Source: Neobacillus piezotolerans
GTDB taxonomy: Bacteria; Bacillota; Bacilli; Bacillales; Cytobacillaceae
Assembly (NCBI RefSeq): GCF_003362805.1
Contig: NZ_QNQT01000015.1
Span: 6,464-69,243, forward strand
Direction: 5' to 3'
Length of the DNA: 62,780 bases
In this document: positions 17,731 through 26,298 of the stretch, in pieces
How the letters are laid out: each line of letters starts with the position of its first letter
Numbering within the stretch: position 1 is the stretch's first letter
Made by a program: the position numbers and the translations under genes
Notes under the pieces: generated by a model
Told to the model about the DNA's origin: nothing
What the model saw: only the letters and a program-made list of their open reading frames with translations
Database searches by the model: none

Positions 17731-17757
17731 AAAAAAGCCGCCCGTTGGGAACGGCTT
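17731..17757 (-). terminator. Intrinsic terminator of a small ORF
   Basis: On the minus strand AAGCCG pairs with CGGCTT, extended by CCC/GGG, and is followed by six T. Confidence 0.75.
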
Positions 17758-17761
17758 CCAC

Positions 17762-17893
17762 TCATTGTTTGGAATTTTGCCTGTTTGTAGGATGCGTTTC
17801 TTTTTCCAAATCCTCGCGGGCGATCATTTGCCTTCCATCCTTAGCGGAGGGCTGGCCTTTCTGGCTGTATCCTTTATCGCGTTTCTTGCTCAT
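17762..17893 (-). CDS. Small hydrophilic protein, unknown
   Basis: Forty-three residues, very basic and polar: MSKKRDKGYSQKGQPSAKDG and then a tail ending NRQNSKQ. GGGAG lies 9 nt before the ATG, and a terminator follows directly, which supports a real gene. The composition resembles minor spore or stress proteins of Bacilli, but I do not recognise the family. It lies 54 bp downstream of mvaB on the same strand. Confidence 0.6.
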   Translation of the reverse strand: MSKKRDKGYSQKGQPSAKDGRQMIAREDLEKETHPTNRQNSKQ

Positions 17894-17947
17894 CGTCCAT
17901 GGCTCCCTTCATCTCATTACTTATAAGATGGACCCGGGAAGGAGGGC

Positions 17948-18856
17948 TTATGCACCGGCGGAGGCATGCATGTTGAAATAAGTGCTTTCGATAGGCCTGC
18001 TGACATGGGGGCGGACGATTTCAACCGCATCCATCAGGCGGTCAAGCGCAATGCCGGTCTTGATTCCCATCCGTTCAAGCATGTAAACGACGTCTTCTGT
18101 TGCGACATTCCCGGTTGCGCCCGGTGCGAACGGACATCCGCCCAGGCCGCCGGCAGACGTATCGAATCGGTCGATGCCTGCCTGCATGGATGCAAGGATG
18201 TTGGCGAGCGCGAGTTTCCTTGTATCGTGGAAATGGGCGGTCAGAAGGATTCCGGGAATAATCGCTTTTAATTGTGCAAAAAGCGAATGGGCTTCCGTTG
18301 GCACGGCCATGCCGATTGTATCAGCAACACTCAGTTCGTCCACGCCCGCCTCCGCAAAATCGGCGCAAAGCCTCAGTGTATCAGCTTCCGGAATTTTTCC
18401 TTCATACGGGCAATGCCAAGCTGTCGAAATGCACGCCCTTACAAAATAGCCCTTTTCCTTTAAATCGGCGATAAGCGGGCGAAGTTCCTCCATGCTTTCT
18501 GCCGTTGTCTTATTTATATTCTTTTTGTTGAATGTATTGCTGACGCCGACGAAAACGGCAACGGCCCTGCAATTGGTTTCTTCGAGCCGTTCAATTCCTT
18601 TTTTATTCGGCGCGAGGACGATGGAACGCCCGGGTGCATCGTAGCAAGCGCTTACAATTTCCGCCGCATCCGCCATTTGCGGGACCCATTTTGGTGAAAC
18701 AAACGAGGTTAGTTCCATTTCCCGAATCCCTGAATCCCGAAGCGCGTGGATGAATTGGCCTTTGACTTCCGTCGGTACAAAGCCTTTTTCATTCTGCAGA
18801 CCGTCCCTCGGGCCAACTTCAATAATTGTTACGTTTTCAGGCAATTTAATTGCCAT
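17948..18856 (-). CDS. mvaB: Hydroxymethylglutaryl-CoA lyase
   Basis: Splits HMG-CoA into acetoacetate and acetyl-CoA, the last step of leucine degradation. The 302 residues have GPRDGLQNE (Arg17, Asp18), the metal ligands in AHFHDT (His208, His210), and the lyase signature GGLGGCPFAPGATGN with the active-site Cys241. It is divergent from thl-scoA-scoB, whose products carry the acetoacetate on to acetyl-CoA. Other leucine-pathway genes are not in this window. Confidence 0.95.
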   Translation of the reverse strand: MAIKLPENVTIIEVGPRDGLQNEKGFVPTEVKGQFIHALRDSGIREMELTSFVSPKWVPQMADAAEIVSACYDAPGRSIVLAPNKKGIERLEETNCRAVAVFVGVSNTFNKKNINKTTAESMEELRPLIADLKEKGYFVRACISTAWHCPYEGKIPEADTLRLCADFAEAGVDELSVADTIGMAVPTEAHSLFAQLKAIIPGILLTAHFHDTRKLALANILASMQAGIDRFDTSAGGLGGCPFAPGATGNVATEDVVYMLERMGIKTGIALDRLMDAVEIVRPHVSRPIESTYFNMHASAGA

Positions 18857-18999
18857 AAAACTCCCCCTCCATTCATACTAATTTTAAGTGAAATTTTTTA
18901 AAAAATGCAAGTAATGGATTAATTTTGACAAATTTAAAGGATTTTCGCACATCCAACGAGAAATAGGTAAGGAAACCAAAGTGGAAAGGGGCAAGAAAA

Positions 19000-20187
19000 A
19001 TGGAACGGACAGAAGTAGTCATCGTCGCGGCAGCGAGGACCGCAATCGGAAGCTTTAATGGCACCCTTAAGGGCATATCGGCTCCCGAACTTGGGGCGAC
19101 AGCCATTAAAGGCGCGCTCGAGCAGGCGGGCTTGAAACCGGAGCAAGTGGATGAAGTCATCCTCGGAAATGTCCTGCAGGCGGGACTTGGCCAAAACCCG
19201 GCGCGCCAGGCGGCGATTAAGGCCGGTATTCCTGAAAGCGCTTCCTCTATGACCATTAACAAAGTATGCGGATCGGGGTTGAAGGCGGTCCACCTTGCCG
19301 CTCAGGCAATCATCGCGGGCGATGCCGATATCGTTGTGGCGGGCGGCATGGAAAATATGAGCCAGGCGCCATACATTTTGAAAAATGCCAGGGACGGCTT
19401 TAAAATGGGCGACCAAAAGCTTGTCGACAGCATGGTCAGCGACGGGCTCTGGTGCGCATTCAATGATTACCATATGGGCATCACAGCCGAAAATCTGTGC
19501 GACAGGTACGGATTGACCAGGGAGGAACAGGATGCTTTCGCGGCGGCGAGCCAGGAAAAAGCGGCGCGTGCCATCGAGGAAGGAAAATTCAAGGATGAAA
19601 TTGTTCCGGTACATATTCCGCAGCGGAAAGGTGAACCAATCGTTTTTGATACGGATGAATATCCGAAAAAGGGAACAACCGCAGAAAAGTTGGCCGGACT
19701 CAGGGCGGCATTTAAAAAGGACGGCAGCGTGACAGCCGGAAATGCATCGGGAATTAATGACGGCGCCGCGGTTGTGATCGTGATGAGCAGGGCGAAGGCG
19801 GAAGAGCTTGGCGTAAAGCCTCTCGTTGCGATCAAAGGAAACGGCAACGCCGGCGTCGATCCAAGCGTCATGGGAATCGGGCCGGTCGAGGCGGTCAGGA
19901 AGGCGCTTAGAAAAGCGGGAACCTCCATGGAAGAAATCGACCTGATTGAAGCAAATGAAGCGTTCGCGGCCCAGTCGCTCGCCGTCAGCCGCGATTTGGA
20001 ATTAGATTCCGCAAAGGTCAATGTGAACGGCGGGGCGATTGCGCTTGGCCATCCGATCGGAGCGAGCGGGGCACGGATTCTGGTAACACTGATCCACGAA
20101 ATGAAACGCCGTGGCGCGAAACAAGGCCTTGCGACGCTTTGCATTGGCGGCGGCCAAGGCGTTGCGACCGTTGTTGAACTCGTTTAA
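19000..20187 (+). CDS. Acetyl-CoA C-acetyltransferase (thiolase)
   Basis: Biosynthetic/degradative thiolase II, 395 residues. The acyl-accepting Cys90 lies in [10 protein letters not shown]; His351 lies in [11 protein letters not shown] and Cys381 in LCIGGGQG. It cleaves acetoacetyl-CoA into two acetyl-CoA or catalyses the reverse. It is followed by two CoA-transferase subunits with gaps of 26 and 18 bp, forming an operon. GGGGC and a distant AAGTGGAAAGG provide the ribosome site. Confidence 0.95.
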   Translation: MERTEVVIVAAARTAIGSFNGTLKGISAPELGATAIKGALEQAGLKPEQVDEVILGNVLQAGLGQNPARQAAIKAGIPESASSMTINKVCGSGLKAVHLAAQAIIAGDADIVVAGGMENMSQAPYILKNARDGFKMGDQKLVDSMVSDGLWCAFNDYHMGITAENLCDRYGLTREEQDAFAAASQEKAARAIEEGKFKDEIVPVHIPQRKGEPIVFDTDEYPKKGTTAEKLAGLRAAFKKDGSVTAGNASGINDGAAVVIVMSRAKAEELGVKPLVAIKGNGNAGVDPSVMGIGPVEAVRKALRKAGTSMEEIDLIEANEAFAAQSLAVSRDLELDSAKVNVNGGAIALGHPIGASGARILVTLIHEMKRRGAKQGLATLCIGGGQGVATVVELV

Positions 20188-20213
20188 TATTTGCGGATGA
20201 AAGGAGAATTTTT

Positions 20214-20903
20214 ATGAAAAGGATTTGTAATTCGTTTCAGGAGGCTGTAGCGGATATCCAGGACGGAGCTACGCTGATGGTTGGCGGTTTCGGCCTTTGC
20301 GGAATACCGGAAAACCTGATTCTCGCACTAGTAGACAAGGGTGTAAAAGATTTAACGGTTATCTCCAACAACTGTGGAATTGACGAGTGGGGACTAGGCC
20401 TTCTTTTACAAAACAGGCAAATCAAAAAGATGGTCGGTTCGTATGTCGGCGAGAACAAGGAATTTGAACGCCAGGTGCTTGCAGGCGAACTGGAAGTTGA
20501 ATTGCTGCCGCAAGGGTCGCTTGCGGAGAAAATCCGGGCAGGGGGAGCAGGGATTCCCGCATTTTATACACCTGCGGGAGTTGGAACCCCGATTGCGGAC
20601 GGTAAGGAAGTACGGGTGTTCAATGGAAAGGAATATTTGCTTGAAGAAGCATTGGTAGCGGATTTCAGCCTTGTCAGGGCGTGGAAAGGCGATAAAATGG
20701 GAAACCTTGTGTACCGGAAAACAGCGAGGAACTTCAATCCGATGATTGCCGCGGCTGGAAAGGTGACGATTGCGGAAGTGGAAAACCTTGTTGGAATCGG
20801 GGAACTCGACGCCAATGGCATCCATACGCCGAGCATTTATGTCCAGGCGATTATCCAGGGTGACCAGGAAAAGCGGATTGAGCGGCTGACAGTCAGGAAA
20901 TAG
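20214..20903 (+). CDS. scoA: 3-oxoacid CoA-transferase subunit A
   Basis: A 229-residue alpha subunit of a succinyl-CoA:acetoacetate-type transferase: [20 protein letters not shown] near the N-terminus (the glycine-rich CoA-binding loop), [13 protein letters not shown], and [15 protein letters not shown]. With subunit B it activates acetoacetate to acetoacetyl-CoA. AAAGGAG precedes the ATG. A close alternative is the butyrate-acetoacetate transferase (AtoD); the neighbouring mvaB and thiolase favour acetoacetate. Confidence 0.93.
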   Translation: MKRICNSFQEAVADIQDGATLMVGGFGLCGIPENLILALVDKGVKDLTVISNNCGIDEWGLGLLLQNRQIKKMVGSYVGENKEFERQVLAGELEVELLPQGSLAEKIRAGGAGIPAFYTPAGVGTPIADGKEVRVFNGKEYLLEEALVADFSLVRAWKGDKMGNLVYRKTARNFNPMIAAAGKVTIAEVENLVGIGELDANGIHTPSIYVQAIIQGDQEKRIERLTVRK

Positions 20904-20921
20904 GGGAAAGGAGAGACAGGA

Positions 20922-21590
20922 ATGTCCAACGATAAAGCAAATGTACGCGAAAAGATTGCAATAAGGGCAGAGCGCGAGATTCAGGACGGCTACTATGTGA
21001 ATCTTGGAATCGGGATGCCCACGCTTGTGGCAAACTATATTTCCGACAATAAGCAGGTTGTCCTCCAATCGGAAAACGGGCTGCTGGGCATTGGGCCTTA
21101 TCCGCATGAAGAGGAAGCGGACGCAGACCTGATCAATGCGGGGAAAGAAACGGTAACAGCGATTCCAGGAGCGGCTTATTTTGACAGCGCCGAGTCATTC
21201 GCGATGATCCGCGGAGGCCATGTCGACATCGCCATCCTCGGCGGAATGGAAGTTTCAGAGAATGGCGACCTTGCAAACTGGATGATTCCCGGCAAAATGA
21301 TCAAGGGTATGGGCGGCGCGATGGATCTTGTCCACGGCGCAAGGAAAATCATCGTTATCATGGAGCACACGAACAAAAAAGGAGAGTCCAAGGTCCTGAA
21401 GGAATGCACCCTGCCTCTGACCGGTAAAGGGGTCGTTACCCGGATAATAACAGAACGGGCGGTTATGGATGTAACCGAATCGGGATTGAAGCTTGTTGAA
21501 GTGGCTGAGGGTTATAGCATTGAGGATGTGGTTAACTCTACTGAAGCGAGCCTTGATACAAGCGGGGACGTCGCGCTTAACGCATTTTAA
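20922..21590 (+). CDS. scoB: 3-oxoacid CoA-transferase subunit B
   Basis: A 222-residue beta subunit. The catalytic Glu51 is in [11 protein letters not shown], after [46 protein letters not shown] follows over two stretches and is typical of the family. It ends the thl-scoA-scoB operon and is followed by a GC-rich terminator. With mvaB opposite, the set converts HMG-CoA or acetoacetate into acetyl-CoA. Confidence 0.94.
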   Translation: MSNDKANVREKIAIRAEREIQDGYYVNLGIGMPTLVANYISDNKQVVLQSENGLLGIGPYPHEEEADADLINAGKETVTAIPGAAYFDSAESFAMIRGGHVDIAILGGMEVSENGDLANWMIPGKMIKGMGGAMDLVHGARKIIVIMEHTNKKGESKVLKECTLPLTGKGVVTRIITERAVMDVTESGLKLVEVAEGYSIEDVVNSTEASLDTSGDVALNAF

Positions 21591-21598
21591 TTGAAACT

Positions 21599-21627
21599 GG
21601 CGGGGGCCTTTGCGCCTCCGCCTTTTT
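21599..21627 (+). terminator. Intrinsic terminator of scoB
   Basis: GGCGGGGGC pairs with GCCTCCGCC (one mismatch), 6-nt loop, five T. Confidence 0.88.
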
Positions 21628-21661
21628 GTATGGAAAAAGTGTTGTATAATGAGACTATAGA

Positions 21662-21702
21662 ACTTGCCCGTAAAACTACTGGGCTCGCCCCGTGGGGCAA
21701 GT
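21662..21702 (+). promoter_or_regulatory. Hairpin leader upstream of yqkE
   Basis: After a TATAAT (about 21644) the leader holds ACTTGCCC (21662-21669) and GGGCAAGT (21695-21702), a perfect 8-bp inverted repeat enclosing GGGC-TC-GCCC. No T tract follows, so it is not a simple terminator. It could stabilise or regulate the yqkE-grpB message. Confidence 0.4.
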
Positions 21703-21727
21703 CAGCTGCTTAGAGGAGAGATGACCA

Positions 21728-21979
21728 ATGGCAAAGAAAAGGCAGCCGCAAAAGGCGCAGCCGAAAAAAGAAGACAAACCGCTTACACTTGGGGATATGC
21801 TCAATCAGGATTTAGTCAATAAGCTGAAGAACCGCCAGCAGGAACTGAAAGCGGAAGAAGCGCGCAAGGCGGAAGAGGAAGAAGTACGCAAACGCGAGGA
21901 GCGCAGGCTGAGGGAGAAAAATAAAAGCTTCGAGGATCTTTTGAACGAAAGCGGCATGAACTGGAAGGAATTCAAGTAG
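21728..21979 (+). CDS. yqkE: YqkE family protein
   Basis: Eighty-three residues, highly charged, with a long central helix rich in Glu, Arg and Lys (about 28-68, likely coiled coil) and a conserved C-terminal SFEDLLNESGMNWKEFK. Length and pattern fit B. subtilis YqkE, a protein of unknown function. GAGGAGAG precedes the ATG. The stop codon overlaps the GTG start of the next gene by one base. Confidence 0.88.
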   Translation: MAKKRQPQKAQPKKEDKPLTLGDMLNQDLVNKLKNRQQELKAEEARKAEEEEVRKREERRLREKNKSFEDLLNESGMNWKEFK

Positions 21980-22512
21980 TGAAGCCGCCGCGAAAAGTCG
22001 AAGTTGAGCCATATAAGGAAGGGTGGCCGGAAAGGTTCACCGAAGAAGCGGCTATTTTAATAGAAGCATTGGCCTCCGATCGTGCCGTTTTCCATCATAT
22101 CGGCAGTACCTCGGTGCCTGGGTTGAACGCCAAGCCAATCATTGATATTTTGGCGGAGGCCGATTCACTCGGTTTTTTCGACGAGGCCGTTGATAAGCTT
22201 CGTTTGGCCGGCTATGAGCCGAGGGGTGAAAACGGAATTCCCGGCCGCCGCTATTTCATTAAATATGATTCAAATGGTGAAAGGGTTGTCCATCTCCATG
22301 CCTTTGAAAAAGGCAGCCAGCAAATCATACGGCATCTTGCGTTCCGTGATTATTTACGGGTACATCCTTTGCGGGCCGCCCAATATGGCAAAGTGAAGGA
22401 AACCGCGGCCGCGATGTTCCCGAATGATATCAGTTCATACATCGATTATAAAGAAAAGACAGTGCTCGAAATCGAAAAGGAAGCATTGGAATGGGCCGGC
22501 ATCCGTGAATAG
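21979..22512 (+). CDS. GrpB family (UPF0157) protein
   Basis: A 177-residue protein with FHHIGSTSVPGLNAKPIIDI (about 36-55), the signature of the GrpB family, which has a nucleotidyltransferase-like fold. A second block is YFIKYDSNGERVVHLHAFE. In some proteins this domain is fused to CoaE, but here it stands alone; the substrate is unknown. GTG start overlapping the yqkE stop (TAGTG), so translation is coupled. Confidence 0.92.
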   Translation: MKPPRKVEVEPYKEGWPERFTEEAAILIEALASDRAVFHHIGSTSVPGLNAKPIIDILAEADSLGFFDEAVDKLRLAGYEPRGENGIPGRRYFIKYDSNGERVVHLHAFEKGSQQIIRHLAFRDYLRVHPLRAAQYGKVKETAAAMFPNDISSYIDYKEKTVLEIEKEALEWAGIRE

Positions 22513-22530
22513 ATGCCGGCTTTCAGTTCA

Positions 22531-23448
22531 TTACCTATGCTCAGCATAAACATTCGCTTTTGTCAGTTCCCTGATTAGGATGATTTCTTCCTTTGAGAGC
22601 GGCTCCCCCCGGACGGCGCTGGCGTTTTTCCTGACCTGCTCGAGGCTGCTTGCCCCAGCGACGACAGCCGCCACTGCGGGATGCGAAAGGTTATAGAGCA
22701 GCGCGGCTTCCTCGAGCGGGCGGGAAGCAAGTTTTTCTTTTAACAAAGGCAGCAGCCTTTCAAGGTCAGCAAGGCTGTAATCCAGATATCCTTTTCCGGA
22801 AGCCTTTTCGAGCATTTTCTCGGATAAAAGCCCCTTGGCGACAGGCCCGCGAGTGACTGCGCTAATTCCTTCCCTTTGGAGGACTGTCAGAATTTCCTCT
22901 TCCGGCCGCCTGTCGAGCATGCTGTATTGCACCATGACGGAGGCAATTCCCGACTTTGCCGCATACTCCCTGACCACGTTTGGCCGGATGGATGAGATGC
23001 CGTAGTAACGGATCAGGCCATCAGCTTTCAAATCCTCAAATGCTTCGATTGTTTCATCGATTGGATCGTCAATCGTTCCCCCGTGTAACTGATACAAATC
23101 AATATAATCGGTCCCGAGCCGTTTCAGGCTTCCTTTGACAGCTTCTTTTATATGTTTTTTGGACGGATCCCAGCTCCAGCCGGATTTATCTTCGTTCCAG
23201 CGATTGCCCGCTTTAGTGGCGAGGATAACTTTATCGCGGCGCCCCTTCAGGCATTCGCCGACAATTTTTTCATTTTCGCCAAAATCATACAAATCCGCCG
23301 TGTCAAAATAATTAATGCCTTCGTCCAAAGCGGCATCAATAATCGAGCGAGCCTTGTCCAAATCCGTGCCAAGCGACATGCAGCCGAGTCCGAGCATGCT
23401 CACATTCAAATCCGAATTGCCGAGCCTGTTTTTGTTCACTTCGATCAA
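22531..23448 (-). CDS. yqkF: Aldo/keto reductase YqkF
   Basis: An NADPH-dependent aldo/keto reductase of 305 residues with the catalytic tetrad visible: Asp49 and Tyr54 (FDTADLYD), Lys79 (LATKAG) and His122 (YQLHGG). ARGPVAKGLL-like TRGPVAKGLL and GASSLEQVRKN complete the fold. It matches B. subtilis YqkF. Physiological substrate unknown. mciZ lies just upstream on the same strand. Confidence 0.94.
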   Translation of the reverse strand: MIEVNKNRLGNSDLNVSMLGLGCMSLGTDLDKARSIIDAALDEGINYFDTADLYDFGENEKIVGECLKGRRDKVILATKAGNRWNEDKSGWSWDPSKKHIKEAVKGSLKRLGTDYIDLYQLHGGTIDDPIDETIEAFEDLKADGLIRYYGISSIRPNVVREYAAKSGIASVMVQYSMLDRRPEEEILTVLQREGISAVTRGPVAKGLLSEKMLEKASGKGYLDYSLADLERLLPLLKEKLASRPLEEAALLYNLSHPAVAAVVAGASSLEQVRKNASAVRGEPLSKEEIILIRELTKANVYAEHR

Positions 23449-23523
23449 CTCCTTTGGGTCCTATTCTACCCAAAGTGTTTGGCGGGCGGCAAACTGGATG
23501 CCTGTCCCAATACACAGTGAGGT

Positions 23524-23670
23524 TCAGCGTAATCCGGAACGCCTCTCAGCTTCCGATTTGACTAGTTCCGCGACAGTCATGTACAAGGTGCTGCACTCCT
23601 TGAGGATATAACGGATTTCCGACGCCTTTCCTGTAAGAACAAACCCTTTCGCATGTATGTAAGCTTTCAT
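23524..23670 (-). CDS. mciZ: FtsZ inhibitor peptide MciZ
   Basis: Forty-eight residues beginning MKAYIHAKGFVLTGKASEIR and continuing YILKECSTLYMT. The pattern of KG-x-VL-x-GKA-x-EIR-x-x-LKE matches B. subtilis MciZ (40 residues), the mother-cell peptide that caps FtsZ filaments and blocks Z-ring formation during sporulation. The gene also has the B. subtilis position, between yqkF and nudF. GGGGGAG lies 7 nt before the ATG, and a SigE-type promoter lies upstream. The tail is longer than in B. subtilis. Confidence 0.85.
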   Translation of the reverse strand: MKAYIHAKGFVLTGKASEIRYILKECSTLYMTVAELVKSEAERRSGLR

Positions 23671-23700
23671 GAGTGAACTCCCCCAATTAAAGTATGATAA

Positions 23701-23727
23701 AATGTATGAACACTAAAATTGGAATAG
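23701..23727 (-). promoter_or_regulatory. SigE-type promoter of mciZ
   Basis: On the minus strand CTATT (23723-23727) and CATACATT (23701-23708) are 14 bp apart. The -10 matches the SigE consensus CATACAHT exactly (H=T), and the -35 keeps the TATT core. It lies 30 bp before the mciZ start and overlaps the upstream region of the divergent nudF. Confidence 0.7.
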
Positions 23728-23743
23728 AACAGGAGTGGCTTAG

Positions 23744-24295
23744 ATGGGAAGGCTTGAAGAAAAAACAATCAGCACCAAAGAAATTTTCAAAGGGAAAATC
23801 ATTTCTTTACAGGTCGAAGATGTTGAACTGCCAAACGGGAAAACGTCCAAGCGGGAAATCGTCAAGCACCCAGGCGCCGTAGCAGTCATTGCGGTGACCG
23901 ATGATAAAAAAATCGTGCTTGTGGAGCAGTACCGGAAAGCGATGGAAAGGACGCTGGTCGAAATACCAGCCGGAAAGCTTGAGAAGGGTGAGGACCCAGC
24001 CGAATGCGCGCGCCGCGAGCTTGAAGAAGAAACAGGATACGAATGCAAGGAAATGGAATGGCTCGTTTCCTTCTATACGTCACCTGGCTTCGCAGACGAA
24101 ATCGTGCATCTCTATGTCGCGAAAGGCTTGTCCCAAAAGGAGGATGCGGCCGGGCTTGACGAAGATGAATTCGTAAACGTTGAAGAAGTGGCACTCGAGG
24201 AAGCAATTGCTTACGTAAGGGAAAAGAAGATTTATGATGCCAAGACAGCCTACGCCATTCAATACCTTCAGCTGCAGGAGGCTTTGAAAAGGTAA
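23744..24295 (+). CDS. nudF: ADP-ribose pyrophosphatase (Nudix)
   Basis: Hydrolyses ADP-ribose to AMP and ribose 5-phosphate, removing a reactive compound. The Nudix box starts at Gly77 (GKLEKGEDPAECARRELEEE over 77-96, with the REL-EE core), preceded by VEIPAG and followed by TSPGFADE, all typical of the ADPRase subfamily. The 183-residue length fits. Its TAA overlaps the ATG of the endonuclease Q gene (TAATG), so the two are coupled. Confidence 0.95.
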   Translation: MGRLEEKTISTKEIFKGKIISLQVEDVELPNGKTSKREIVKHPGAVAVIAVTDDKKIVLVEQYRKAMERTLVEIPAGKLEKGEDPAECARRELEEETGYECKEMEWLVSFYTSPGFADEIVHLYVAKGLSQKEDAAGLDEDEFVNVEEVALEEAIAYVREKKIYDAKTAYAIQYLQLQEALKR

Positions 24296-25458
24296 TGGCC
24301 CGTTACTTCGCGGATCTTCATATACATATAGGCCGGACAAAGAGTGGACGGCCTGTTAAGATAACGGGTGCAAAATCGCTGACATTTTCAAACATCATCA
24401 GCCATGCGCGGAATGAAAAAGGGCTTGATATGATTGGCATTATCGACTGCCACTCGCCGGAGGTCATCGAGGAGATAGAAGGCCTGATTGAATCCGGTGA
24501 AATGGCCGAACAGGCAGGAGGGGGCCTTCTGTATGGAGGAATGGCGGTCATCCACGGGTCCGAACTCGAAATTTACGATGAACAGTGCAAAGGCCCAATC
24601 CATGTTCTTTGTTTTATGCCAAGCCTGGCATCCATGAAGGAATTCTCCGCCTGGCTGTCATCGCGGATGAAAAACGTCAACCTAAGCTCACAGCGAATTT
24701 ACACAACGGGCCGAGAGTTGCAGGAAATAGTGAAACAGCTGGGCGGACTTTTCATTCCGGCCCATGTATTTACGCCATTCAAGAGCCTTTATGGAAAAGG
24801 AGTCGAAAAATCATTGGAGGAAGTGTTCAACCCCGATATGATTGATGGTGTTGAGCTTGGTTTAAGTTCGGATACAGTGATGGCGGACGGTATGGCAGAA
24901 TTGCACCGCTACCCGTTCTTAACGAATTCCGATGCCCACTCGCTTGCCAAAATAGCACGGGAATACCAGGCAATTGAAATGGTTGAACCGTCATTTTCTG
25001 AACTTTCTCTAGCACTTAAAGGTGAAAACGGTAGGGGAATAATTGCAAATTATGGGCTCGACCCGCTCCTCGGAAAATACCATAGAACTGTATGCGCCGA
25101 GTGCCTGGCGCCAGCAGGGGCCGAAGGGAAGCCATGCGGGGAATGCGGTTCGCTGAAAACCGTCAAAGGAGTAGCCGATCGCATTTCCGAGCTTTCTGAC
25201 GCGAAAAGTCAACCTAAAGGCCGTCCGCCTTATATCCACCAGGTTCCCCTTGAATTTATTCCCGGCCTCGGCCCGAAGATGCTTCAAAAATTGTTATGGC
25301 ATTTCGGAACGGAGATGGCCATCCTTCATGAAGTTCCACTCGGGGCGATGGAAAAAGTCATTCCTGAAAAGCTCGCGCGGTTGATTATCCTGGCAAGGGA
25401 AGGACAGCTTTCACTCTCAGCAGGCGGTGGAGGAAAATACGGAAAAGTAGAGTACTAA
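24295..25458 (+). CDS. Endonuclease Q homologue (PHP domain)
   Basis: A 387-residue PHP-domain protein. The metal motifs are ADLHIHIG, IIDCH, GSELEI, PAHVFTPF and NSDAHS; a zinc ribbon follows (Cys267, Cys270, Cys281, Cys284) and then a helix-hairpin-helix (IPGLGPKMLQKLL). This order matches endonuclease Q, which nicks 5' of deaminated bases in archaea and some Bacillus. In B. subtilis the equivalent place is held by yqxK-like DNA repair genes. It overlaps nudF by one base, an operon for removing damaged nucleotides and bases. Confidence 0.88.
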   Translation: MARYFADLHIHIGRTKSGRPVKITGAKSLTFSNIISHARNEKGLDMIGIIDCHSPEVIEEIEGLIESGEMAEQAGGGLLYGGMAVIHGSELEIYDEQCKGPIHVLCFMPSLASMKEFSAWLSSRMKNVNLSSQRIYTTGRELQEIVKQLGGLFIPAHVFTPFKSLYGKGVEKSLEEVFNPDMIDGVELGLSSDTVMADGMAELHRYPFLTNSDAHSLAKIAREYQAIEMVEPSFSELSLALKGENGRGIIANYGLDPLLGKYHRTVCAECLAPAGAEGKPCGECGSLKTVKGVADRISELSDAKSQPKGRPPYIHQVPLEFIPGLGPKMLQKLLWHFGTEMAILHEVPLGAMEKVIPEKLARLIILAREGQLSLSAGGGGKYGKVEY

Positions 25459-25487
25459 AGACTGTCATGGGCATCCTTTTTTACAAG

Positions 25488-25515
25488 TCATATCGATAAT
25501 GGACTGGCATACAAT
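25488..25515 (+). promoter_or_regulatory. SigE-type promoter of spoIIM
   Basis: TCATATC (25488-25494; consensus KMATATT) and CATACAAT (25508-25515; perfect SigE -10) are separated by 13 bp, about 30 bp before the spoIIM start. This agrees with mother-cell expression of spoIIM. Confidence 0.85.
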
Positions 25516-25543
25516 GGTATAAACCGTCCTAGGGGGAAATGCC

Positions 25544-26185
25544 ATGAAAAAACGTATGAACCAGTCCGTCGCAGCAGCATATTTGGGCGAGCACTCCTCA
25601 GTTTTCCTGTTCGTATCCATCCTTTTTATGATGGGGGTCATTTTCGGGGCCATAATAGTGAACAGCATGAGCTATGACCAAAAAGAAGATCTTTTTTATT
25701 ATTTATCGCAGTTTTTCAGCCAAATTGCCACTGGCAAGACGGAGGCGTCCGGAGAGCTATTCCTGCAGAGCCTCCTTCATAACAGCAAATTTATCGCACT
25801 GATGTGGGTGCTCGGCATCTCGATTATCGGATTGCCGGTCATCCTCATTCTTCTCTTCATAAAAGGTATGGTTGTCGGATTCACGGTAGGCTTTCTTGTT
25901 AGCCAAATGGGCTGGAAAGGGTTCGTCTTCGCGTTTGTTTCCGTCCTTCCGCAAAATGTGATTATCATCCCAGTATTTATCGGAATGGCGGCTATATCAA
26001 TTGTATTTTCATTCAAGATGGTCGGCAGGCAATTCACAAAAAAGTTAAGCCAGCCAATCCTGCCTGTTTTTTGGCGGTACATTCTCCTGCTGGGAGCGGC
26101 AATTGTCCTCCTTGCGCTGGCCTCGGGCATTGAGGCCTATTTGTCACCGGGATTTATGAAAGCTCTTGCCGGTAAAGTGAATTGA
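25544..26185 (+). CDS. spoIIM: Stage II sporulation protein M
   Basis: Membrane component of the SpoIIDMP machine that thins septal peptidoglycan and drives engulfment. The 213 residues have a cytoplasmic N-terminus (KKRMNQSVAAAYLGEH), five or so membrane helices starting near 19, and the family segment KGMVVGFTVGFLVSQMGWKG. GGGGGAAA precedes the ATG, with a SigE-type promoter upstream. It lies between endoQ and fur, as expected for this part of a Bacillus genome. Confidence 0.95.
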   Translation: MKKRMNQSVAAAYLGEHSSVFLFVSILFMMGVIFGAIIVNSMSYDQKEDLFYYLSQFFSQIATGKTEASGELFLQSLLHNSKFIALMWVLGISIIGLPVILILLFIKGMVVGFTVGFLVSQMGWKGFVFAFVSVLPQNVIIIPVFIGMAAISIVFSFKMVGRQFTKKLSQPILPVFWRYILLLGAAIVLLALASGIEAYLSPGFMKALAGKVN

Positions 26186-26222
26186 TAATCACTCCCAGCT
26201 AATAATAATTACAATCTGCTGT

Positions 26223-26266
26223 TTATAATTATTTTAGTTTTTTTCTCGCATCCTATCTGATATAAT
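26223..26266 (+). promoter_or_regulatory. PerR-like box and promoter of fur
   Basis: TTATAATTATTTTAG (26223-26237) matches the PerR box TTATAAT-N-ATTATAA at 12 of 14 defined bases. It adjoins a weak -35 (TTTTTT, 26238-26243) placed 17 bp from a perfect -10 TATAAT (26261-26266). fur is PerR-repressed in B. subtilis, so peroxide control is plausible. Fur itself could also bind such an A/T-rich site. Confidence 0.65.
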
Positions 26267-26298
26267 GAGAAAGGACAGTTGCGAGGGAGGACGAACGG

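Noticed and set aside
19467-20144. 225-codon minus-strand frame inside the thiolase gene
   Set aside because: Antisense of a complete thiolase with all active-site residues; Ser/Pro/Ala-rich composition typical of shadow frames.
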